From Ascarosepion bandense (Eukaryota > Mollusca > Cephalopoda > Sepiida > Sepiidae): a stretch of 64,000 nucleotides of DNA. Position 1 is the first letter of the stretch. The number at the start of each line of letters is the position of its first letter. Positions 11,276 to 21,167 of the stretch are shown in pieces. The notes below the pieces were generated by a model, which saw only the letters and a program-made list of their open reading frames with translations, did not search any database and was not told where the DNA came from. The position numbers were made by a program, and so were the translations under genes. The DNA is taken from positions 4,663,001-4,727,000 of the forward strand of contig JBBBDQ010000310.1 of NCBI GenBank assembly GCA_037127315.1, written 5' to 3'.

Positions 11276-11564
11276 TATCTTTTTTAGTAGTGTATCTAAC
11301 AATTGATTCAATAGAATCTTTCCAGTTAATGTTGGCAGAAAACAACTGTCCAACAAGTATGCAGCCATTTTGAATGTCTCAGCTGTCCATTCATCATGTC
11401 TTGTAAAGAGATTTTAGCAAAACATTACATCACTCAGGTATGTCAGTTCCCTATTTATAACCCTGATTTAGTTCTCTGTGACATTTCCAAGGATAAATCT
11501 TCCATTAAAAGGAAGAGGATTTCAGACACGTTAAACATGATGAGACAGCTAATCCATTTCTTTT
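11276..11564. other. No recognised feature
   Basis: Short spacer between two LINE fragments. An open frame at 11396-11638 partly overlaps the antisense of LINE B and is not considered a gene. Confidence 0.5.
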
Positions 11565-11690
11565 ATGTGTTGTGTCTCTTCAGAATATGGGTAATCATGA
11601 CTCTTCACAACTTCCTGTCCCTTGTATTGCTAAAGTAATGCTTACCATCCCTCTTTAGCTATAGGTAGGTTAAGTCAATGTTTGCACAAT
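11565..11690 (-). pseudogene. LINE B 3' end fragment, minus strand
   Basis: The minus strand carries the terminal part of the RTE-like protein: a stretch equivalent to a TRDRKLWRVMI segment followed by a KRH-like end, split between frames. It is about 125 bp, so only the extreme 3' coding end survives. Confidence 0.55.
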
Positions 11691-12330
11691 AAAATTGGTA
11701 TTAAGCAACTGATGCTAGAAAAATATTCAGAATATAATTCATATGATGAATATATTATATGAATTATGTTTTTATTAAAAACATTAATCTTTGTCACATG
11801 TTCATCTAACACAAAACTGGTATATCATCAAAAGAAACGAAAATGAAAACATTATTCAAGCAAAGGGCATTAAGAATAAGAATAAAAACTGTTGTATATA
11901 ATAGAAACAGTAGAAATGGAGTATTGAAAAGTTTTAAAAATAGGAAGATGCTCAAGTGATTTCCAGTCACACATGGTATGTGAGAGCTTTGAAAGAACAC
12001 TCCTTTTTCCAAACAACACAAAATAAATTACATTACAGTCAAAACATAAGGATAAAATAACAACAGTGGAAACAACACTCTTGAGAGTAGCCAGAGAATA
12101 TATATATATGAGAGAGAGAGATATGGAGAGACAGAAAAGTAGGGTGGATATAGAAATCAACACTGCATGGCAAATATTAATTTCATGCTTCTGAAAATGG
12201 CATTTAATCATGAAATTGTCTGTCACCATGTAGTTTTGATCTCTATATCTACACTATTTTATATCTAGCAATGTTTTCTTTCCAATATAAAAGACCCTTC
12301 TTCTATAAATACAGCAAATTTGAATTATAT
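11691..12330. other. No recognised feature
   Basis: AT-rich sequence. The minus-strand open frame at 11870-12229 (119 codons) is hydrophobic but has no recognisable motif or neighbours, and I regard it as chance. Confidence 0.5.
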
Positions 12331-12341
12331 ATATATATATT

Positions 12342-12345
<4 letters not shown>

Positions 12346-12394
<49 letters not shown>
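12346..12394 (+). repeat. (GT)n microsatellite
   Basis: About 24 GT units preceded by a short TA run at 12329-12342. It produces an artificial THTHTH open frame on the minus strand. Confidence 0.97.
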
Positions 12395-12397
<3 letters not shown>

Positions 12398-12691
12398 AAA
12401 ATTTCAGATAGAGTATATCTGTAAAAGGGCAATATGAAAAAAAGACAAAAGGAAAACATTTCTTAGCCAATGTGTTTTGTCCTCTGAGGAGCAAATGTAA
12501 GGATTTTAATTTGTGACAAGTATTTATATACAAAAGCAAAAATATTATTGGTTCTTCAGATTTTTAGTATAGGAGTGATCATGAACATTCATCAGGTTGT
12601 CAGAAAAGCCAAGCAAGTTTATGGATGTGAAGTGATAGAGTTCAATGCCTAACTAACAAAATGAATGTGAGTAGAAGGTATTTTTGAAATG

Positions 12692-12726
<35 letters not shown>

Positions 12727-13559
12727 CCCAGAAGTTATCTAATGCATAACTCATACATAGAAATAAATTCAACCACCACTTTTATCAAGAGAATGCCACA
12801 CTTGTTAGAAAACAAAGTAACTTATTGAGAAGAAAAAAGTGCTGCTATTGAATCTTATCAAAATAAAATTTGCACCCAATAATTCCATTCCTAAAAGAAT
12901 TATTACTATCTCACACCATGACCAGAAAAATCCCCAAAAGTTTAAAAGAAAACAGTTTAATCAATAACCTCATATTATTCAAAACATATAATGCATGAAT
13001 TAATCCCAATCAGAAATAATTTAAATCCTAATTTACAAATTTACATGCATATAAATAAATAAAAAAAATACTTCCTACTCTCTTTCATTTATTAGTCACT
13101 GAACTGTATCATTCCACACCCATTAACTTGCCTGACTTTTTCTGCAAACTTGATGAATATTCATGAGCACCTCTATACCAAAAAATTTTAAAAAATTGAT
13201 AACACTTGTGCTCTTGTATATAAATACTTGTCACAAAACGAATTTCTTATATTTATCTTGATAAAGTCTCTTGAAGGATGAAACTAATCAACTAAGATTA
13301 GTTTTGCATTTATCTTTTTCATATAAACAGTGGACTGACAACCCACTAGTTTGTACTACTAATATATATATATATATATATATATATGTTTGTGTGCATG
13401 TGTAGATATGGATGTAAATAAGTACACATAAGTGTAGACACACAGTTACAAACTGATATATAAATATTTATCAAGTGTTGATAGGACAGTGCTCAATATA
13501 ATATAACAGAGCTATCAAGTATATATTAATAAATATACGTATTAACTTATGTCTAGAGC
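12395..13559. other. AT-rich DNA with TA microsatellites
   Basis: Contains (TA)n at 12694-12722 and 13362-13387. No other element was identified. Confidence 0.7.
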
Positions 13560-13660
13560 ATGACTGAGTTTTATACACAATGCAATGATCAGTTGGATAT
13601 TATGAACTGCATAATATGCACGTGATCATTGTGTAGTGCATGAAACTAAGTTGCGCTGTA
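13560..13660 (+). repeat. Dispersed repeat E, copy 1 (imperfect hairpin)
   Basis: The two halves are partly complementary: TATACACAATGCAATGATCA on the left and TGATCATTGTGTAGTGCATG on the right. The segment CATAATATGCACGTGATC..TGCATGAAACTAAGTTG recurs in inverted orientation at 40720-40815. Probably a small foldback element. Confidence 0.55.
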
Positions 13661-13696
13661 AATGTAGGAATATATATTATTTTTAAATGTTATTTT

Positions 13697-13796
13697 TAAT
13701 GGATACTCATATTTGAGTGGATGCTCTATTTTTATTATTAAATATGTATATTTATTTATTTACTTATCTACTAAAATATGAGTATCCATCCAGAAA
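13697..13796. repeat. Inverted repeat with SINE2-like ends
   Basis: GGATACTCATATTTGAG on the left is mirrored by an AAAATATGAGTATCC segment on the right around a TTTATTTATT-rich centre. The GAGTATCCAT sequence is the same as the conserved tail of SINE2 (see 19221-19435), so this may be two SINE2 tails in opposite orientation. Confidence 0.55.
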
Positions 13797-13944
13797 AACA
13801 TTTAAAGAAATAAAGTAAAGATATGTCAGCGTTAATCAATTTCCTAAAAATTTAGTTTCTTTAAGTTAGGGTATGAAACAGAGCAGATATGTATATTTAG
13901 AAAATTTGGAGAAACGTGTGTTCAAAAGCACTATTCCAGCTTTG

Positions 13945-14180
13945 TTTGATCCTACATGGCATGGCTGAGTGATCTAAGGCATGTCAGATCTAATGATGGT
14001 TTCCCCTAGGGAACAAAAGTTCAAATTCTACTAGAAGATGCATATTTTTCTGACAAGATTTATTGAATATGCAGGCTCGTAGATGTAAATAAATAAATAT
14101 ACTGTTTAATAATGTGAACAGAACATCTACTCAGATACAAGTACCCTTTTAAACAATAAACATTTAAAGAAATAAATTAT
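13945..14180 (+). mobile_element. SINE2 copy
   Basis: The head has a box-A-like GGCTGAGTGATCTAAGG and a box-B-like AGTTCAAATTC about 60 bp further on, as in leucine- or serine-type tRNAs with an extra arm. After the body comes CTACTCAGATACAAGTACCC and then a T-rich end. The same layout occurs at 19221-19435. The copy has no open frame. Confidence 0.65.
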
Positions 14181-14212
14181 AAATATGTCAGATTTGATCC
14201 ATTTCAGAAAAA

Positions 14213-14216
<4 letters not shown>

Positions 14217-14259
<43 letters not shown>
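14217..14259 (+). repeat. (TA)n microsatellite
   Basis: About 21 TA units. Confidence 0.97.
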
Positions 14260-14262
<3 letters not shown>

Positions 14263-15018
14263 AAGGAATGTGTGATATTGATCTCCCTTAAGTCTCTCTT
14301 CTTGGTGATGACACAATCAATAAAGTGCCAGTAACTTTTCAGCTGTCAATGTGCCTCAGACTAGCTTTGAACGATTTTTCTTGCATAGAAATACCTGGAG
14401 ATATTTGTGCTAGAGTTGCATCAGAAATTTTAAAATTAGTCATATTGACCGGCTAAAAGACAATGGTGAAAAGTGTCAGCAAATATTCCTGTTGCTATGT
14501 CCAGAAATCCTCACTGTTGCACAAAATGTGGACTTGTACGCACGTCATTAGTTAGACTAAAATGTCACATATAACATAAAAACTGAATGAGATAGTTTGA
14601 TCCTCATACATTGAAATCAACGGGAGAGTCCTATATGGATGAGGTTGTCAGGTTGTTATCATTATGAAGGTGTTGGGTCCTCTTATGTCAAAATTGACAG
14701 GAGAGTCCATTATATATATTGTTGTATTGCCAAATTAGAAGTACACCACAAGATGATTTGTGCTGAAATATCTACAGCACAATATTCATGCTAATGGATA
14801 CTAATTACAAACAAGACAAACACTGATAAGACAGAACAACAATAAGTAGGAAGAGAGGAGAAGTTAAATTGTTAGAGCTGCTGAGAGCACAAGCTAATAA
14901 TAATTGTCAATGATACTCTGAACTCCTGACTGCTAATAATCTTTATTTATACAGCTATTTCAGTCCACAGACCATTTCATCTTTGAGAGTGCTAGAGGAG
15001 TGTTAGCTCCTCTACAAC
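14260..15018. other. No gene; possible diverged direct repeat
   Basis: Two stretches about 67 bp apart look alike: GATCCTCATACATTGAAATC with GGGAGAGTCC near 14610, and GGTCCTCTTATGTCAAAATT with AGGAGAGTCC near 14677. No protein motif is visible. The part from about 14870 starts with TGTTAGAG and ends with CTACAACA, which is LTR-like, but no target duplication supports this. Confidence 0.4.
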
Positions 15019-15040
15019 ATATATATATATATATATATAT
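15019..15040 (+). repeat. (TA)n microsatellite beside foldback
   Basis: Eleven TA units followed by GATAGATA, about 45 bp left of the inverted repeat at 15085. Confidence 0.95.
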
Positions 15041-15084
15041 AGATAGATATTTGAAGGGAAATGGAAAATAAATTCTAAAAATGT

Positions 15085-15305
15085 GACAAAAAATGAAATA
15101 AATATTTGAGAAACAACAAAATATGGATTTATTGTGGGGCAGCCAACTTTATAAGGTTTCACTTGTTATAACCATCATCATAGCTTATATTTATATATAG
15201 TTCACACTACTAAAAATATAAGTCCTGATGAAACATTATAATGTTGGCTACCCCACAATAAATCCATATTTTGTTGTTTCTCAAATATTTATTTTATTTT
15301 TTATC
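15085..15305. repeat. Long inverted repeat (foldback element)
   Basis: Arms of about 76 nt lie at 15085-15160 and 15230-15305. They share the core AACAACAAAATATGGATTTA and its complement, with only a few mismatches, around a 69-nt loop. A second TA run follows at 15313-15329. No coding capacity; probably a MITE or foldback-type element. Confidence 0.92.
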
Positions 15306-15310
15306 TCACA

Positions 15311-15744
15311 CACATATATATATATATAATCAAAGGAAGAATTTATAAGTGGCAATTTTCATCATCATAGACTTGAATGCTCAGTATATGTCATCTCTTT
15401 ATTAAATGATCAAGTGCAAATGAACTCTAAGTGGTTTTATCTCTTTTATATTACAACACTTGCTGGATTATCTAAAAGTATCTTTGAAGAATGTTCACCT
15501 TTGACAGCTGAAAGTTTTATGTAGAGCGCTTAAAAGAAAAAAACATGTTCAGTATATTGGAAATGTTATGCTTCTTCATTGGTTGATGCAAAATCATAGC
15601 CAATTAAATAATCACTTTCCCTTTAAAAAAGAAATATTTCATATTTGATATCTTTATATTAAATATTATCATCTGATCAGTGGGCAAGTACAACTATATG
15701 CCATTGATATTTTTCTTTGAAAGACCTCCATAGTTTTGTGAACT
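15311..15744. other. No recognised feature
   Basis: AT-rich spacer. Confidence 0.5.
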
Positions 15745-16040
15745 AGTGTTATTTATTGATATAGTAATTGTGAGTTCAATCCCTGTGCCAAGCAGTATGT
15801 ACTCAAACACAGGGGAAACAGAGTTAGCAATAACTGAGCTGTTTTAAAAATAAGAATGAGCTGAGATATCTCTAAACATGGATAGTGGAAGGAGAAAAGT
15901 CTATTCTGGTAGGTTAAATAAAAAGTTTAATTCAGAATTCCTTGTAGTTTATTCAGATTGACGTACCTGAAGAAAGCCAGAGGGTTGAACAGCTGAAACA
16001 TTGTGATAATAACAACAAAGATAGGGATATCTTTTTATGG
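15745..16040 (+). mobile_element. SINE3 copy
   Basis: A box-B-like GTGAGTTCAATCCCTG lies near the left end; box A is lost. A GCCAAGCAGTATGTACTCAA segment and AGCAATAACTGAG follow, then CAGAATTCCTTGTAGTTTAT, and the end reads CTGAAGAAAGCCAGAGG..CAGCTGAAACATTGTGA with AACAACAAAGATAGGG. The same order is seen at 49395-49665 and 55615-55905. Confidence 0.75.
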
Positions 16041-16480
16041 TGTTATGCATTTATTTAACCCTCAATAAAATTAGTGGTAATAAAAATATATCTTGATTTA
16101 TTATTGGCTATTTTATGAATCCTGAAGTAGTGTGTGTGTGTGTGCGTACCTTTCAATAAATTATATACTATTTTTAATAGCACAACCAAAATCCTTGCAA
16201 ATGGCAAACAGATTAGCCATTTGGACAATTCTTATGCACCAAATAAAAAGAAATTGTTTTCACACATGTCAGTCATTTTTAATGAAATGTACAAGATGCA
16301 ATATAAAATACATATTTGATTGCTGCTCAAACAACTACATATTTTAAAAATAAATTTGGACAGCATTCCTATATTTAAATGTTATATCAAACAGAATGGA
16401 CATAGGACAGTCTTGATTTTTTTGTGCAAGCTTCCCTGATGCTAAATAAGTCATTTGATGTCAGAAATTTTGAGCAAAGT
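16041..16480. other. No recognised feature
   Basis: AT-rich, with a short GT run at 16131-16145. Confidence 0.55.
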
Positions 16481-16486
16481 ACCAGA

Positions 16487-16781
16487 ATGTGGTGCAGTGG
16501 ATATAGGCTCGGAACGAGAAATTGGGGAGCCGAGTTCAAATTCCAGCTGAATTCATTGCATTCACTTATGCGCAAATACCCTTGGGAAAGGTATTAATCT
16601 GTCTCTTCCCTCCAGTTATGGGTTAAATAACAGGACAGATTGGGTTCTATATCCTTGGCCGGCAACCAGTCTACCGCAGAAAACAATGGCAACCTACTGC
16701 AGGATAATCTGCCCAGTCAGTCATGTCTCTTTCGAGACATGATCGCCCAAGCGTGTATCATGTATGGCACTTAACTGACTG
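16487..16781 (+). mobile_element. SINE A, near full length with target duplication
   Basis: It starts ATGTGGTGCAGTGG (box A) and has box B GAGTTCAAATTCC. The core is well preserved. The hairpin CATGTCTCTTTCGAGACATG (stem of eight) lies at about 16724-16743, and the tail is TTAACTGACTG. ACCAGA occurs directly before (16481-16486) and after (16782-16787) the element, a clear short target-site duplication. One of the youngest copies here. Confidence 0.92.
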
Positions 16782-16787
16782 ACCAGA

Positions 16788-17328
16788 CATAAGTATTTGA
16801 CACAAATCCACAGCACCTCTTCTGATTACTTTCAGATTGCCAACAATGTGTTACCAACTGCAGAAAATGGTAAAAAGTTTTAGAGGCTTTTTAAATCAGA
16901 TAATGGTAATCAAGCATCAATAAAATTTATTTCAATATCTGACCATACATGTTAAAATGCATTTGCACTGTAAGCTCATTTTAGTCATGTGGTACTAAAA
17001 ATCTACATTCATTTCAAAATCAGGACTATGAACAGCATAAATATGCATCACTGGCTTTCTTTGGACTTCTATCTTTGAAAGTGACCAGTAAGAGTTGAAA
17101 GTACTCCAAATACTGCATACAATTTCGGCAAGTTCCTACTTGACATCAAAAAACAACTTATTCAATACAAGTAGAACCTCATTAATAGGTTCAGTATCCA
17201 TTCCATCTCCATTCTATTTCAGAATATATATATATATGCACACATATACACATATAAAAGAACGAAGAATAAAATTGCAACATTTAAAACATTAATTGAA
17301 AACAGGGCTTAAATATTTATTATTCAAA
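16788..17328. other. No recognised feature
   Basis: AT-rich spacer with a short TA run near 17226. Confidence 0.55.
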
Positions 17329-17432
17329 TTTTACATTAGAACATGTAAATAACTACTACCAAATTGTACACATTTTGTTTTGAAACAAAATGTACAATTT
17401 GGTAGTAGTTATTTACATGTTCTAATGTAAAA
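17329..17432. repeat. Near-perfect palindrome, arms about 50 nt
   Basis: TTTTACATTAGAACATGTAA starts the left arm and its exact complement ends the right arm. The arms meet at 17380 with virtually no loop (TTTTGAAA). The only difference is a 2-nt CA insertion in the left arm. A TA run follows at 17437. Such a structure would form a cruciform or an almost perfect RNA hairpin. Confidence 0.96.
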
Positions 17433-17754
17433 GTTAATATATATATATATATATATAAAATAGATTATGTAGTCCATAATACATTAACATGAAATTGATG
17501 TCTCTTCATATTTCTTTTGAATTCAGAATGCATGTTGTTTGCCTGCCAAGATGAAAAAGCCCAATCTGCCAAATTATTTATAAGTATTTGAATTCAGAGT
17601 CTATCTCCAAGGCTTGTGTCAATATATAAGAATTTAAATTTTGTATTTTTATTTCATATATTTATTTTTGCATAAAAATTGGTTAAAAAATACCTCTCAT
17701 TCTTATATACCATTGTGCAAATTAAATGAAACAAAACCAATGTCTTCCTAGGAT
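17433..17754. other. No recognised feature
   Basis: TA microsatellite (17437-17455) and AT-rich spacer. Confidence 0.6.
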
Positions 17755-18075
17755 TTTTCACATTTTCCCTGATCATGTATACATCATCTTTTGGCTTCCA
17801 ACCACCTTTTCCTTTATATTTTGAACTGATACATCATGTTTGTTTCTTTGCCTTGATGACACAACTGACAATTGAAAAGCCAACACCTACAATATCTGCT
17901 ATCTCTCTGGAAGACTTGCCAGTGTGTTCATACAGTGTTAAAATTTTTGCACGTTTCCTTGCAGTAATGTTCATTGCAGACAAATGCTCTAGGACAGTTG
18001 AGCCAATAGTGTCTGGGTATAAAAAAAGTCTGATGCAAGCACAGATGATGCAATACTTTTTAAGGCCAAACAAAT
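17755..18075 (-). pseudogene. Tc1-type transposase N-terminal remnant
   Basis: From the ATG at 17974 the minus strand reads MNITARKRAKILTLYEHTGK followed by SSREIADIVGVGF and IVSCVIKAKKQT. This is a helix-turn-helix (paired-like) DNA-binding domain as in Tc1 transposases. After a stop the frame continues with a basic KYKGKGGWKPKDD linker. The catalytic domain is missing. The upstream extension of the open frame to 18073 is not needed for the domain. Confidence 0.75.
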
Positions 18076-18600
18076 TTCATCGTACACTCTGAAAATAGAT
18101 TCATATTACTTCACACCACCGTAAATGACTTAATCTGAGGAAAAAATTGAAATCAATTACACTCTGTCAATCCAGTGGGTTTAAAACTGACTGTAAGGTG
18201 AAAGAAAGAAAACTAAAGAAGTTGTTTCAATTAATTTGCACAAAGATGTATGAAACATAGCTATCTTGCTTGTTAATGTTTACCCAGACACATCACTTGT
18301 ATCTAGCCTAAATCCACAATACTGTCATATTAAACATGAATAAGAATGGGGTTAAATGCTATCAAATATAGTAGTTTAATCAGAGAAAGTGCTTTTAAGA
18401 AATCAAAACAAGATTAAAAAGTTGGATAACTTATATATAATCTACAAGATGGCAAGATGATTAAACAAAAACATGAGGTGATTGTATCAGTTAAAGGTGA
18501 ACATAGATGGGTTGTTTACAATAAAAGTTTAAGCATTTTTGTTTAAATGTCCCCCTTGAATTGCTTTTTTAACTCAATCATTTCCATGATTATATAGATA
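18076..18600. other. No recognised feature
   Basis: AT-rich spacer that ends in a CT/TA microsatellite at 18609-18643. Confidence 0.5.
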
Positions 18601-18651
18601 ATACATTTATCTCTCTCTCTCTGTATATATATATATATATATACATCTGAC

Positions 18652-18978
18652 TGGGTCAGAAGGGTGGCTTCTGAAAGACCTTATGTCTGGCAACAGGACT
18701 CTGCACTATGCCACACAAGCAGGAGAACCCAGTCATGATTAACAGACATTTTCTGTAACCACAGCAACCCTTACATCTGGCCACCTAACACACTAGATGC
18801 AACCTATTATGTGTGGAACACAGTTTAGTGAGAGATCAACAAAACTCTTCATAACACCAAAGATGAACTGAAGGCAAGGATTATAGCAGCAATCACCAAT
18901 ATAAACAAGAAAATGTCCAGAAGAAACATAGGAGATTCCAGTGTTGTGGTTGAAGGTAATGTCGATTTTATTGAATAA
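18652..18978 (+). pseudogene. Mariner-type transposase C-terminal fragment
   Basis: The plus strand reads VASERPYVWQQDSALCHTSR, then WPPNTLDATYYVWNTV, later TKDELKARIIAAITNINKK, and ends VVVEGNVDFIE with TAA at 18976. QQD is the second catalytic aspartate block of mariner transposases. The third block, which normally reads PPN.PD.NP.D, is shortened here and has lost the NP residues. An internal stop lies between the two (VWNTV then stop). The 5' part is absent, so it cannot be functional. A TA microsatellite adjoins its left end. Confidence 0.82.
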
Positions 18979-19011
18979 ATTTACTCTTTATTATTTCAAG
19001 ATATATTTGTG

Positions 19012-19196
19012 TAATTTAACCTTTATATAGGCATTCTCCAGATTTTTATCAAATGATTAATATCTGCTCAGACTGTATTGAATGTAAACAAACTCAACTG
19101 AAGACAATATTATAGATTTATACGAAAATTACAATCTGAGCAGATATTAGTCATTCAATAAAAATCTGGAGAATACGTATATAAAGGTTAAAATTA
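19012..19196. repeat. Long inverted repeat downstream of transposase
   Basis: Arms of about 66 nt lie at 19012-19077 and 19130-19196: AACCTTTATATAGGCATTCT and the complement of GAATACGTATATAAAGGTT. They start only 34 bp after the mariner stop codon. The arms might include a terminal inverted repeat of the mariner or be an independent foldback element. Confidence 0.92.
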
Positions 19197-19220
19197 ATCT
19201 TGTTTGCCATAAAATCTTTT

Positions 19221-19435
19221 GAGGGTCAATTGGTAAGACATGTCTGATTTAATGACAGCATCTCTCTGGTGTGGGAGTATGCAGGTTCGATTCCTGCTGG
19301 AAGATAGATATTTTTCAAACAATTTCTCTTAATGGCCAGTGAAAATTATAATGTACTGTTTAACTATATATATATAAAATAAACAGACTTTCCACTTAAA
19401 TACGAGTATCCATTAAAAAATAATGTTAAACAAAT
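19221..19435 (+). mobile_element. SINE2 copy with intact box B
   Basis: The head includes GGTCAATTGGTAAGACATG (box A region) and GGTTCGATTCC at 19284-19294, which is the consensus box B. No acceptor stem can be paired, so it is not a tRNA gene. The body runs to TACTGTTTAAC. The tail reads CACTTAAATACGAGTATCCA, matching 14120 and 63777. Confidence 0.72.
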
Positions 19436-19442
19436 AGAAATT

Positions 19443-19475
19443 CATATATATATATATGTATGTATGTTTGTGTGT

Positions 19476-19510
<35 letters not shown>
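19443..19510 (+). repeat. Composite TA/TG microsatellite
   Basis: TA run, GTATGTATGT, GTGTGTG and a second TA run. It abuts the inverted repeat at 19511. Confidence 0.95.
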
Positions 19511-19516
<6 letters not shown>

Positions 19517-19671
19517 AGGATTTTCGATTATTACCATGGATAATACATATTTCACCGCTTTGATGTTCTTAATGTGGCTCGTCAGATCCAGTGGATCTGA
19601 TGAGGCATGTTAAGAACATCAAAGCAGTGAAATATGTATTATCCATGGTAATAATCGAAAATCCTTTATAA
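19511..19671. repeat. Long inverted repeat, arms about 79 nt
   Basis: TTATAAAGGATTTTCGATTA on the left and the exact complement on the right. About 60 nt of each arm match with one mismatch, then the inner part diverges slightly before a centre of CAGATCCAGTGGATCTG. It abuts a TA microsatellite at its left end and lies 75 bp right of a SINE2. Confidence 0.96.
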
Positions 19672-19965
19672 AATATTACTCTGTTAAATTAAATAAATGA
19701 ATTTAACATTGAGTTCCCTCGAGTTCGTCTCTTTTGGAATTTACCCGGATTACATACCAAGTGTACTATGTTATATATATATATATATATATATACAGAT
19801 GATACATGTTGAAACCAATCTTCATTGTTAATAAAAATACTAAAGAAGCATAAAGTTTGCAAGAAGGGTTAGAAAGGAAATCTCAAAAATGTTACACTGT
19901 GATGAATGTTGACTTCACAGACTTACATTTAATGTATGGCAAACATATGCATATCTATCAACTGT
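19672..19965. other. No recognised feature
   Basis: Spacer with a (TA)n run at 19771-19795. Confidence 0.6.
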
Positions 19966-20115
19966 CATTATATTTACCAGTTGAAGTTTAAATGCAATAT
20001 CAATTGCCATCTTCTGTCTACTTGTATCCTGTCCGTCTCTTATCTTTCTCAGTGTAACCCCTTGTGCACAAGTGACAGTCCTGCCTTGATTAGGGTGAAA
20101 TAATTAAAAATAAAA
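19966..20115 (+). mobile_element. LINE A 3' tail fragment
   Basis: AATGCAATATCAATTGCCAT recurs at 4000-4020. A CTTCTGTCTACTTGTATCCT segment also resembles 62560. It ends CCTGCCTTGATTAGGGTGAA, then an A-rich end. This is the untranslated 3' end only. Confidence 0.75.
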
Positions 20116-20875
20116 TTACCCAATTGTTCAATCTTTCACTCAAATAGTAGACCTCCCCACACATTTCCCTAGTAATGCTTCTCTATCTGATTTCTTCATC
20201 ACCTCCACCCAGGAATCATCATGTGCTCTGCAGCTTTGTCCTCTTTGCAACTCTGACCATATAGTAGTGTCTATAGATATTTCTTTACACCCTCCCATCA
20301 GGCAAGAACCCTCTATTAACAGAACATCGTTCTGTTATCAATCCACTGATTAAGATTCACTTCATGATTTTTTTCATGATGCCTCTTGGATTGCTATTTT
20401 TAATCATCCTGTTGAGAAATGTGTAACTAAGGTCTCTTTCTGGATTAAAACTGGCATTGAAGCCTTCATGTCAGCATAGAAATAACATATGAAACCACAA
20501 TTTTCTCCTTAGTTTTCTCCTGCTTGTTCAGCTACTATAGCCAACAGGAATCACTTCTGGCTATACCAAGGGGACATGGTTGGTTGTAACAGATGTATTT
20601 TTGTCACTCATAATGAATGTAAGCATGTCCTGATAGAAGCAAAGTCACTATTTGCTGCTAGAATGAGACACACGATAACTGCTCACAAGTTTGGTTCTAG
20701 AAACTACTGGTGGCTCTGCATGAGGGTATCTAATAAGAGTAAATCTTCAGTCTTTTCTCCCTTCAATCAATCTGAATTATTGTCATCTGCTGCAGATAAA
20801 GTAGAGTGTTTTGCCTAGAAATTCTCTTCCAGATTTACTCTCAAGTCATTTAGAGAATCTCTGCATGATTTCATT
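20116..20875 (+). pseudogene. LINE A, region between endonuclease and RT
   Basis: The plus strand translates, with frame breaks, into pieces like ISLHPPIRQEPSINRT, DSLHDFFHDASWIAIF, VEKCVTEVSFWIKTGIEAF, ATIANRNHFWLYQR, FVTHNECKHVLIEAKSLFAA and KFGSRNYWWLCMRVSN. This resembles the linker between endonuclease and reverse transcriptase in jockey-like LINE proteins of molluscs, as I recall them. It starts right after another LINE A 3' tail and lacks both the endonuclease core and the RT motifs. At least two stops are visible. Confidence 0.65.
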
Positions 20876-21089
20876 ATAGTTTCATAGTCTTACACTGAAC
20901 AAAGTTAATTGTTATTACAAATGGTATTTTTTATATAACAGAAAGTCAGTAGAGGGATTCTTTGTCAATGATGAACAAAAGAATTCTGAATTTCAATAAT
21001 AATGCACACCAATTTTGAAGATTGTATGCAAAAGAGGTTGGCAATGTATAGCAAATAAATACAAACATGAACAAAGTTCCTTTTAACTT

Positions 21090-21094
<5 letters not shown>
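20876..21094. other. No recognised feature
   Basis: AT-rich spacer. Confidence 0.5.

Positions 21095-21163
<69 letters not shown>
21095..21163 (+). repeat. (TA)n(GT)n compound microsatellite
   Basis: About 13 TA units followed by about 21 GT units. Confidence 0.97.

Positions 21164-21167
<4 letters not shown>

Noticed and set aside
11870..12229. 119-codon hydrophobic minus-strand frame
   Set aside because: No motif, no neighbours, AT-rich composition favours hydrophobic codons by chance.
14870..15018. Solo LTR with TG..CA ends
   Set aside because: No target duplication or second copy seen in the window; ends could be chance.
17775..18092. 105-codon plus-strand frame
   Set aside because: Antisense shadow of the Tc1-type helix-turn-helix remnant.
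19221..19300. tRNA gene candidate with perfect box B
   Set aside because: No acceptor stem pairing; sequence continues as SINE2.
20576..20818. Host gene encoding an 80-residue protein
   Set aside because: Sequence fits the linker of the LINE A protein and the surrounding frames continue the same match.
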